Assembly (NCBI GenBank): GCA_023381515.1
Contig: JAMCQI010000096.1
Span: 1 to 16,300, forward strand
Direction of reading: 5' to 3'
DNA: 16,300 bases
Source of the DNA: Chloroflexota bacterium
GTDB taxonomy: Bacteria; Chloroflexota; Anaerolineae; UBA4142
In this document: positions 1-6,352 of the stretch, piece after piece
Layout: each line of letters opens with the position of its first letter
Position numbering within the stretch: the stretch's first letter is position 1
Notes under the pieces: generated by a model
Told to the model about the DNA's origin: nothing
The model's database searches: none
The model's input: only the letters and a program-made list of their open reading frames with translations
Translations under genes and position numbers: made by a program

Positions 1-1
1 C

Positions 2-1144
2 CTGGTCAAATGGATCGATACCGTCTCGGTGCCCCGGATCCGGGTGGCGGTGCAGGACTATCTGCGCGGCCGGTACGACATCCAACTCCACGCCTCCCGG
101 CTGGGTTGTGCGAATGCCATTCGGTCCGGCGTCACGACCATTCTCAACATGGAGTGGGCGACACACCCATCCGTCGTCGACGTATTCGAGCAGGCGGGCA
201 TTCGCGTGGTCCACACCATCACGATGACCGATCAATGGATCTCATCGGACGTCATTCTGCCGCACGATCGGCTCATGGCCCTGGCGAACCAGCTTTTGGA
301 ACGATGCCATTCGTCCGTCGACGGACGCGTGACGTTTCGTTACGGCATTGCGTGCCCGAACTCGGCGAGCGTGGAGTTGATTCGCGAAGTACGCTTGCTC
401 GCCGATCGCAACCACGTGCCGATTCACATCCACATCGCCGAAACCAAATACGAATGGGACGATATCCAAAAGCTCTTCGGCAAGACCCCGACGCGTCACC
501 TATACGATCTGGGCCTTCTGGGGCCAGATGTCCTCGGGGCGCATTGCATCTGGCTTTCCGACGAAGATGTCGAGCTGTTCCGTAAGACCGGCACCAAAGT
601 CGCGCACAACCCCGAATGCAACATGAAGATTGCGGACGGGGTTGCGCCCATCGCCAAGATGCTCGACGCGGGGTTGACCGTATCGCTCGGCACGGACAGC
701 TGCGCCGTAAACGACAACATGGACATGTTCGAAGCCATGCGGACGGCCGCATTTCTCCAAAAGGTTACGACGATGGACCCGACGCGCCTGCCCGCCGAAC
801 AGACCTTGCGCATGGCAACCCTGGGGGGAGCCGAGGCTCTAGGGATGGAAAAAGCGATCGGCTCACTGGAACCAGGCAAGCAAGCCGACATGATCATCGT
901 CGATTTCACCGGTTCGCACATGCGACCCGTGAACAAGATCGAAAACAGCCTTGTCTACTGCGCTAACACTCACGACATCGAAACTGTGATTTGTGACGGC
1001 AAGGTCGTCATGGAGAATCGACAGATTCAAACCTTTGACGAAGAAAACTGGGTGTCGGCCGCGGTGGAGTACGCGTATCAACGGTTCCGGGCAGACGGCA
1101 TCGCGCTGCCGGACTATTTTCGGATGGGGAGTGGCGCACTATGA
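2..1144 (+). CDS. Amidohydrolase, MTA/SAH deaminase (TrzN/AtzB/SsnA-like) family, 5' end missing
   Basis: The reading frame is open from base 2, so the gene begins before the window; the GTG at 29 is only the first internal start codon. About 380 residues are visible. The family is usually about 430-450 residues long, so roughly the first 50-60 are missing, including the N-terminal HxH zinc motif. Visible motifs are HIHIAET near 425-445 (zinc-ligand His), GAHCIWLSDEDVELF, VAHNPECNMKIADG, and SLGTDSCAVNDNMDMF, whose Asp is the expected metal/catalytic residue. The C-terminal TLGGAEALGMEKAIGSLEPGKQADMI is the usual beta-sandwich return of this family. Known members hydrolytically deaminate aromatic amines such as methylthioadenosine, S-adenosylhomocysteine, guanine derivatives and triazines. 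The family is clear but the substrate is not. Its stop overlaps the next gene's start by 4 nt (ATGA), indicating translational coupling. Confidence 0.88.
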   Translation: MVKWIDTVSVPRIRVAVQDYLRGRYDIQLHASRLGCANAIRSGVTTILNMEWATHPSVVDVFEQAGIRVVHTITMTDQWISSDVILPHDRLMALANQLLERCHSSVDGRVTFRYGIACPNSASVELIREVRLLADRNHVPIHIHIAETKYEWDDIQKLFGKTPTRHLYDLGLLGPDVLGAHCIWLSDEDVELFRKTGTKVAHNPECNMKIADGVAPIAKMLDAGLTVSLGTDSCAVNDNMDMFEAMRTAAFLQKVTTMDPTRLPAEQTLRMATLGGAEALGMEKAIGSLEPGKQADMIIVDFTGSHMRPVNKIENSLVYCANTHDIETVICDGKVVMENRQIQTFDEENWVSAAVEYAYQRFRADGIALPDYFRMGSGAL

Positions 1145-2151
1145 AGATCGCAATGTTGCAGCAACCCCGGCAGTTCCAGATTGTGGAGACAGACAGACCC
1201 AAGATCGGACCGAAGGACGTTCTGCTGCAAGTCGCGGCGTGCGGCGTATGCGGAACGGACGTCGAGGCTTTCCTGGGACACCAACCCCGAGGCTGGACGA
1301 TCACCTATCCCTTTCGAATGGGACACGAGCTGTCGGGCACGGTAGTCGAGGTTGGGCGCGACGTTCCGAACGTACAAGTCGGCGATCGCGTCGTCCCGGA
1401 CGGTCGAATGCCGTGCGGATATTGCTACTACTGTCGACGCGGGTTATTCAGCGCCTGTCCGAATCAAGGATACTTTTCCGGCGGGCTCGCCGAATTCAGC
1501 GCCTATCCGTTTCAGAATCTCGTCCACATCCCCGACCGGCTCACCCTGGACGAGGCGGCGATCGCTGAGCCTCTCGCGTGCGTTATCAATGGGCAGTCGA
1601 AGCTCAAGGTGCCGTTTGGCGGAGTCGCCGTCGTCATCGGCGACGGGCCGATCGGCCTGCTGCATCTTCAGATGCTCAAGAGCCGCGGCGCGTTTACTAT
1701 CATGATCGGGCTCCTTGATCACCGGCTCCAGGTCGCCAAGGAGCTTGGAGCGGACGTCGTCGTCAACGCGACGACGGAAGATGCCGGCAAGGTCGCTCGC
1801 GAGGTATCGGATGGCCGTGGGGCGGACGTCGTGGTCAACGCGGTTGGCAAGCCGGAAGTGCTCAGGAACGCGATCGATCTGGCCGCCCGGCGCGGCCAGG
1901 TGTTGTTCTTTGCCGCCACGATGCAGCCCAAGGTCGAGCTGGATATCGACCTCATCCACTACAAGGAACTGGCGCTGATCGGGACCTACGACTCGACGAT
2001 CGCGCAGTACGAAGACGCGCTAGCGCTGCTGGGCGCCGGAACGATCCAGGCCAAGCCTTTGATTTCGCATCGCTTGCCGCTGCCTCAAGTGCAGCAAGGG
2101 TACGAGATCGCCCGCCAGCAGCAAGGCCTCAAGGTCCTGATCGTTCAGTAG
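1141..2151 (+). CDS. Zinc-dependent medium-chain alcohol/polyol dehydrogenase
   Basis: This 336-residue protein has the full medium-chain dehydrogenase layout. The catalytic zinc set is C37, H62 and E63 (CGVCGTD and GHELSG). The structural-zinc lobe has cysteines at 92, 95, 98 and 106. The Rossmann fold has G167-x-G169-P-I-G172. It most resembles sorbitol/threonine/galactitol-type dehydrogenases that oxidise a secondary alcohol with NAD(P). The residue at the end of the second Rossmann strand, usually Asp in NAD-dependent members, appears to be Gly190 (IMIGLLDHRL), so NADP or mixed cofactor use is possible. It starts within the stop of the deaminase gene and ends 27 nt before the Ftr homologue, so it is probably on the same transcript. 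The substrate is not identifiable; it could be a sugar alcohol or an amino alcohol. Confidence 0.9.
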   Translation: MKIAMLQQPRQFQIVETDRPKIGPKDVLLQVAACGVCGTDVEAFLGHQPRGWTITYPFRMGHELSGTVVEVGRDVPNVQVGDRVVPDGRMPCGYCYYCRRGLFSACPNQGYFSGGLAEFSAYPFQNLVHIPDRLTLDEAAIAEPLACVINGQSKLKVPFGGVAVVIGDGPIGLLHLQMLKSRGAFTIMIGLLDHRLQVAKELGADVVVNATTEDAGKVAREVSDGRGADVVVNAVGKPEVLRNAIDLAARRGQVLFFAATMQPKVELDIDLIHYKELALIGTYDSTIAQYEDALALLGAGTIQAKPLISHRLPLPQVQQGYEIARQQQGLKVLIVQ

Positions 2152-2165
2152 GGAATCTCGACGAC

Positions 2166-2172
2166 GGAGGAG
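2166..2172 (+). promoter_or_regulatory. Strong ribosome binding site for the Ftr homologue
   Basis: GGAGGAG lies 6 nt before the ATG at 2179, in the 27-nt gap after the dehydrogenase. It fixes the start of the Ftr homologue and is stronger than the sites in front of the next two genes. Confidence 0.75.
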
Positions 2173-2178
2173 CGCAGA

Positions 2179-3069
2179 ATGAAGATCAACGATGTCACGA
2201 TCCAAGATACCTTTGCCGAGGCTTGGGACCTGGAAACGGTGCGAGTCCTTCTGACGGCCGTGACCTCCCCGCTCGCGGTGGGCGGCGCCGACCAATTCGC
2301 CGGCGCGGCCGGGTCCAGCATGATCGGTTCGCGAATAAACGCCGGGATCGAGCGACTCGCACTTCCGCATGAGACGCCCGACGGACGTCCCGGCGTTTTC
2401 ATTTCCCTTGCCATGGTGCCCAGCGCCCGGGCTGATCTGTTGAAGGAGCTGGAGCTGCGCGTCGCTTTGGCGTCTCTGATTCCTACGCTCGCCGTCTACG
2501 ACGCTTTGGTGCCGAACGTTCCCTTCGATTCCGCCGACGTACACGAAGAATTTCGAATGTCTCAAGAGCGCTGGAAGGGTTATGACTCTGAACGAAATCT
2601 GAAAGGACACACGCTCTGCGTGGTGCCGACGACGACCGGCGAATTCATCTACGAAAAGCAATTCAAGATCTCCAAGTCGGGGACGGACGGTCACTTTGTC
2701 TGCTTCGCCGAAAATGCCCTGGCAGCCGTCACCGCGGTTAGCGCAGCCAAGGAGACGCTCGCGGCGGTGGACGGCGTGGCGCCCATGGGCTTTGGGCTGG
2801 AACAGGTATTTCGCGAATATGACTATATTCCCTCCTTGCGCCACAAGATTGCGGACAGCAAGGTTCCGGACGGTGTGAATTCGATTCTGAACCTCTTGAT
2901 GTTCGGCGCGAGCCCCCAGCTGATGCGTCAGGCCATGACCTTGAGCCTCAGGGCTGCCGCGCAGGTTCCGGGCGTCTTGCAGCTGAGCGCCATGAACTTT
3001 GGCGGTCAGTTCGGTCGACACAAGTACGACTTGCACGAGCTCCTTGGGAATCCCGATGTCGAACGATGA
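2179..3069 (+). CDS. Homologue of formylmethanofuran:tetrahydromethanopterin formyltransferase (Ftr/FhcD)
   Basis: The 296-residue length matches the family (about 297). Hallmarks seen are MKINDVTIQDTFAEAW at the N-terminus, AGIERLALPHETPDGRPGV (residues 55-73), TTGEFIYEKQFKI, TDGHFVCFAENALAAV, then YDYIPSLRHKIADSKVPDG, and a C-terminal AAAQVPGVLQLSAMNFGGQFG followed by a His/Leu-rich end. These align from memory with archaeal Ftr along its whole length, including the paired alpha/beta repeats, so both lobes are present. Known Ftr moves a formyl group between methanofuran and tetrahydromethanopterin in methanogens, and FhcD does so in methylotrophic bacteria within the FhcABCD complex. No other Fhc subunit or methanopterin gene is in the window. 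Its neighbours are a dehydrogenase and a corrinoid methyltransferase pair. Family membership is strong; retention of the classical reaction is unproven, and a different carrier or acyl group is possible. Its last 14 nt overlap the next gene. Confidence 0.85.
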   Translation: MKINDVTIQDTFAEAWDLETVRVLLTAVTSPLAVGGADQFAGAAGSSMIGSRINAGIERLALPHETPDGRPGVFISLAMVPSARADLLKELELRVALASLIPTLAVYDALVPNVPFDSADVHEEFRMSQERWKGYDSERNLKGHTLCVVPTTTGEFIYEKQFKISKSGTDGHFVCFAENALAAVTAVSAAKETLAAVDGVAPMGFGLEQVFREYDYIPSLRHKIADSKVPDGVNSILNLLMFGASPQLMRQAMTLSLRAAAQVPGVLQLSAMNFGGQFGRHKYDLHELLGNPDVER

Positions 3070-3706
3070 TGAGATCCTGGCGAATCTGGGGCAGGCGGTC
3101 ATCACCTGCAACCCAGAAGCTGCTTCTTCTTGGGCAAAGGCATCGCTCGACGCCAAGATCGACCCACTCGTTACCTTGGACGCCTTGACCAAGGCGATCC
3201 AGTCGGTGGGCGATGCGTTCGGCAAGGGAGATTGTTTTCTGCCTGAATTGGTCGGTGCCGCCGAAGCGATGTCTGCAGCCACATCCATTGTCGAAGAGCA
3301 GTTTCAGGGCCGCGAGTTGAATAGGAAACCGCTGGGCGTCGTAGTCATCGGGACTGTCTTTGGAGACCTACACAGTATTGGAAAAGACATGGTGGTAGCG
3401 CTCTTCAAATCGGCGGGTTTCCAGGTCCACGACCTGGGTATCAACGTCAAGGCCGAAGAGTTTGTGCGAGCCGTCAATACCACCGGTGCGGGGCTGCTTG
3501 CTCTCTCCGCCTTGCTTACGACAACCGCTCCCGAACAGAAGAAAGTGATCGAAGCGCTCAAGCGGGAAGGCATCCGGGACAAGGTGCGAGTGATCGTGGG
3601 CGGAGGAGCGATCACGCGTGACTTTGCGACAAACATCGGCGCTGACGGCTATGAATCGACCGCGCCAGCCGCAGTGGAGCTCGCGAAACGCTTGACGAAG
3701 GTGTGA
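3056..3706 (+). CDS. Corrinoid (B12-binding) protein of a methyltransferase system, MttC/MtbC-like
   Basis: This 216-residue protein carries a methyl group on cobalt between two methyltransferases. Residues 1-90 form the helical cap domain typical of this family (GDCFLPELVGAAEAM at 58-72). Residues 90-216 form the cobalamin-binding Rossmann domain, with D104-L-H106-S-I-G109 (the DxHxxG motif; H106 is the lower axial cobalt ligand), the SALLTTT segment, and VGGGAITRDFATNIGADGY near the end. The ATG at 3056 is preferred over the in-frame TTG at 2999, because the protein then begins at the normal cap-domain position (MSNDDEILANLG). This places the start 14 nt inside the Ftr homologue, with no strong ribosome site, suggesting coupled translation. 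The MttB-family partner follows 12 nt later. Cytoplasmic. Confidence 0.93.
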   Translation: MSNDDEILANLGQAVITCNPEAASSWAKASLDAKIDPLVTLDALTKAIQSVGDAFGKGDCFLPELVGAAEAMSAATSIVEEQFQGRELNRKPLGVVVIGTVFGDLHSIGKDMVVALFKSAGFQVHDLGINVKAEEFVRAVNTTGAGLLALSALLTTTAPEQKKVIEALKREGIRDKVRVIVGGGAITRDFATNIGADGYESTAPAAVELAKRLTKV

Positions 3707-3718
3707 AAGAATCGGACT

Positions 3719-5161
3719 ATGCCTCGACCAGGATTTACGCGTCGGTTCAAGCCACTCGAGATTATTCCGCACGAAGAGGTTCTGGCGATACACAGGGCCA
3801 CGTTGGATGCCCTGAGCGCCACGGGCGTCCGGATCGAGGATCCCTGGGCGCGCGAGTTCCTGGCGGGAAACGGCTGCCAAGTCGAAGAGAGCAGCGAGCG
3901 TGTGAGGTTTCCCGAAGAGCTGGTCGTGCGGTGCCTGGATCTGGCGCCCAAGTCATTCAGCGTCAGAGCTCGAGCGAGCAAAAACGATTTGACGTTGGGC
4001 GGCGATCGGCTCTATTTCTCCCATTCCTCCGGCATGCGAACGATCGACCTGGACACGTTCGAGCCGCGAGACCCCTCCCAGGCTGAGTTCGCCGATTGCA
4101 TCAAGGTACTGGATGCGCTGCCGACCATCGACCATTTGGGCTGTTATCCCTATTTCGGATTCGAAGGGGTCTGCCCCGCCATGGCGATACCCGAAGGCGT
4201 GGCGATGAGCGTGCGGTATTCGAGCAAGCATCAAGCGGCGTGCTGTTCCAACGACTGCGAGATCTTTACCATCCAAATGGCGCAGGCGACGGATCAGGAA
4301 CTGACGGGCACGCTGACCTCTTCGTCGCCTTTGACCTGGAGCCAGAGCGCCGTGAACGCCGCGCGCCGGATGGTGACCGCCAACTTCCCCATCACCACCG
4401 TCGACGGGTGTGTTCTCGGGGGAACGGGGCCGGCGACGGTAGCGGGTGCGGTGGTCGTGAGCAGCATGGAGCACCTCTCCATGCTGGTCTTGGTGCAGCT
4501 CCTTCACCCCGGGCATCGGATGTGCATCGGACATTTCGCGCTCGCGATGAATATGGCTTCGGGCTCACCGGCCTTTGGGCAAATTACAAGCTCTCTCAGC
4601 AACGCGGTCTTCAATCAGGTCTGGCGGCACTACGGTCTGCCCGTCGACAACGGTTCTCCGGGCTACGTCAGCGCCAAGACGATCGACTATCAAGCCGGTT
4701 ACGAGAAGGCGATCGGTGGACTGATCGCAGCCCTGTCCGGCGCAAGTGAGATCCTGCTCCACCTGGGAGTATCGAGCGAGATAACGGCTCATCCCGTGCA
4801 AGCGGTGCTGGACGACGACCTCGCGGCGATGATCGGACGGTTCTTGGAGGGTGAAGAGATATCCGAAGGGACTCTGGCGCTTTCGCTCATTCAGGAGGTG
4901 GGTCCCATTCCGGGCCATTATTTGAACAAGGCTCACACGCGCAAGTGGTGGAGGAACGAGCAGTACATGGCCAAGTCCGCCGATTCGCTAACCTACCCGG
5001 AGTGGTTGTCGAACGGAAAGAAGAGTGCGCTCGACCATGCCAGGGAGCGACTGGAAGGAATACTTGCGACCTACCAGCCGAACCCGTTGTCGGCTAGCCA
5101 GGAGCAGGACATCGAGAGGATTCTGGCAGAGGCACGCGCCTACTATGGTCGAATGGTGTGA
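3719..5161 (+). CDS. Trimethylamine methyltransferase (MttB) superfamily protein, non-pyrrolysine type
   Basis: This 480-residue protein belongs to the MttB family (COG5598-type), by its N-terminal region (THRATLDALSATGVRIEDP-like segment near 25-45), the Gly-rich core (VDGCVLGGTGPATVAGAVV, SMEHLSMLVLVQLLHPG) and the C-terminal SLTYPEWL region before a helical tail. Family members transfer a methyl group from a quaternary or tertiary amine to a corrinoid protein. Archaeal trimethylamine MttB has an in-frame amber codon read as pyrrolysine. This frame is uninterrupted, so the protein belongs with the non-pyrrolysine members, whose characterised examples demethylate glycine betaine, proline betaine, carnitine or gamma-butyrobetaine. 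The substrate here is unknown. It follows its corrinoid partner by 12 nt and ends 53 nt before the aldo/keto reductase, which supports one operon. Confidence 0.92.
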   Translation: MPRPGFTRRFKPLEIIPHEEVLAIHRATLDALSATGVRIEDPWAREFLAGNGCQVEESSERVRFPEELVVRCLDLAPKSFSVRARASKNDLTLGGDRLYFSHSSGMRTIDLDTFEPRDPSQAEFADCIKVLDALPTIDHLGCYPYFGFEGVCPAMAIPEGVAMSVRYSSKHQAACCSNDCEIFTIQMAQATDQELTGTLTSSSPLTWSQSAVNAARRMVTANFPITTVDGCVLGGTGPATVAGAVVVSSMEHLSMLVLVQLLHPGHRMCIGHFALAMNMASGSPAFGQITSSLSNAVFNQVWRHYGLPVDNGSPGYVSAKTIDYQAGYEKAIGGLIAALSGASEILLHLGVSSEITAHPVQAVLDDDLAAMIGRFLEGEEISEGTLALSLIQEVGPIPGHYLNKAHTRKWWRNEQYMAKSADSLTYPEWLSNGKKSALDHARERLEGILATYQPNPLSASQEQDIERILAEARAYYGRMV

Positions 5162-5202
5162 TCCCGCCATTCGGGATGCCTCTGTCTAGCACTCCAGACA
5201 CG

Positions 5203-5208
5203 AAAGGA
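5203..5208 (+). promoter_or_regulatory. Ribosome binding site deciding the aldo/keto reductase start
   Basis: AAAGGA lies 6 nt before the ATG at 5215. It favours this start over the in-frame ATG at 5158, which would overlap the MttB-family stop and add 19 residues that do not look like the family. Confidence 0.65.
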
Positions 5209-5214
5209 ATTGCG

Positions 5215-6186
5215 ATGCGTTATCGGGAACTAGGTAAGACGGGTTTTCGCGTGTCCGAGATCGGTTTCGGTGCGTGGGGTATCGGCGGCGATTGGTGGAA
5301 AGGCGCAGACGACGAAGAGTCTACGCTCTCCTTGAAACAGGCGCTGGACCTGGGAGTGAACTTTGTCGACACCGCGATGAACTACGGCAATGGCCACAGC
5401 GAACAGCTCGTCGGCAAGGTACTTGGAGACTGGCCGGGTCAGGTCTACGTCGCTTCCAAGATCCCTCCCAAGAACTATTCCTGGCCGGCGGCGCCCGGCA
5501 CGCCCTTGCGAGACACGTTTCCGAAAGAGTGGATCGTCGAATGTACAGAGCGGAGTTTGAAGTACCTGGGGCGGGAACGGATCGATTTGCAGCAGTTCCA
5601 CGTCTGGCTGGACGAGTGGGCCCCCTTGGATGAATGGAAGGAAGCCGTCAGCCAATTGAAACAGCAGGGAAAGGTAGGCGCGTTCGGACTCTCGCTGAAT
5701 TTTCCGCTCGCGCCGGACTATGGCGCCCAAGCCATCGAGACCGGCCTGATCGATGCCTGCCAGGTCGTTTACAACATATACGAGCGGGAACCGGAGCGAG
5801 CCTTGTTCTCCTTTGCCTCCCAGAAGAACGTCGGAATCTTGGTGCGTTCGCCGCTGGACGAAGGCGCGCTGAGCGGCAAGATCACGCCGGAGACGGTCTT
5901 TCCTGAAGGAAGTTTCCAGGCGTCCTATTTCAAGGATGACCGAAGGAAAGAGGTCTGGGAGCGCGCCAAGGCGCTTGAGTTCCTGCTGCACGGCGACGTG
6001 GCCTCGCTCCCCGAAGCAGCGATCCGGTTTTGCCTGAGCAACCAAACCGTTTCGACGGTGCTGGTGGGTATGCGCAAGACCGAACATACCCGGGCCAACT
6101 TGGCGGCATCCGGGAAAGGTCCGCTGCCGAAAGAGGACTTGGCTCGTCTCGAGGCGCACGTGTGGCCGCACAATTTTTGGGCGTAG
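5215..6186 (+). CDS. Aldo/keto reductase
   Basis: This 323-residue protein is of normal family length and starts with the classic MRYRELGKTGFRVSEIGFG. The catalytic tetrad is visible: D52 and Y57 (FVDTAMNYGNGHSEQ), K82 (VASKIPP) and H129 (DLQQFHVW). The C-terminal STVLVGMRKTEHTRANLAA is the NADP(H)-binding end of the (beta/alpha)8 barrel. Such enzymes reduce aldehydes or ketones, or oxidise sugars and polyols, with NADP(H). It is the last gene of the first run and is followed by a 166-nt gap. Together with the upstream dehydrogenase it could interconvert an alcohol and a carbonyl during catabolism; this pairing is inferred from position only. Confidence 0.92.
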   Translation: MRYRELGKTGFRVSEIGFGAWGIGGDWWKGADDEESTLSLKQALDLGVNFVDTAMNYGNGHSEQLVGKVLGDWPGQVYVASKIPPKNYSWPAAPGTPLRDTFPKEWIVECTERSLKYLGRERIDLQQFHVWLDEWAPLDEWKEAVSQLKQQGKVGAFGLSLNFPLAPDYGAQAIETGLIDACQVVYNIYEREPERALFSFASQKNVGILVRSPLDEGALSGKITPETVFPEGSFQASYFKDDRRKEVWERAKALEFLLHGDVASLPEAAIRFCLSNQTVSTVLVGMRKTEHTRANLAASGKGPLPKEDLARLEAHVWPHNFWA

Positions 6187-6232
6187 CGATTTGAAATACA
6201 AACGTAAGCCGATGTGTCATTGGATGTTAGAG

Positions 6233-6258
6233 CGGAATGCCATTTAGGCGGTATTCCG
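6233..6258. promoter_or_regulatory. Inverted repeat upstream of the ABC importer genes
   Basis: A 9-bp inverted repeat, CGGAATGCC and GGTATTCCG with one G-T wobble, flanks an 8-nt spacer. It sits in the 166-nt gap (6187-6352) between the aldo/keto reductase and the binding-protein gene. No T-run follows, so it is a poor intrinsic terminator. It could be an operator for a sugar-responsive repressor or an mRNA hairpin. The rest of the gap contains a TTGACG at 6261 without a convincing -10 box, and nothing else I can name. Confidence 0.4.
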
Positions 6259-6341
6259 GCTTGACGAAAGGAGGAGGAGCAAAGAAGAGCAAAGTGAAAC
6301 AGCCAACCGATCCCAGAGTCTGTGAAGCGTTCAGCTCCAGT

Positions 6342-6348
6342 GGAGGAG
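6342..6348 (+). promoter_or_regulatory. Ribosome binding site of the binding-protein gene
   Basis: GGAGGAG lies 4 nt before the ATG at 6353, with an A-rich spacer. It is among the strongest sites in the window, consistent with high expression of a solute-binding protein. Confidence 0.7.
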
Positions 6349-6352
6349 AAAA

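Noticed and set aside
2..1144. Amidohydrolase as the FhcA/FwdA subunit partner of the Ftr homologue
   Set aside because: FhcA is also an amidohydrolase-fold protein, so the pairing was tempting, but the motifs (HIHIAET, SLGTDS, NPECNMKIADG) are those of MTA/SAH/TRZ deaminases.
2020..3288. Long open frame on the minus strand (422 codons)
   Set aside because: It lies antisense to three well-supported genes (dehydrogenase end, Ftr homologue, corrinoid protein), shows no family motifs, and is the sort of shadow frame expected in GC-rich DNA.
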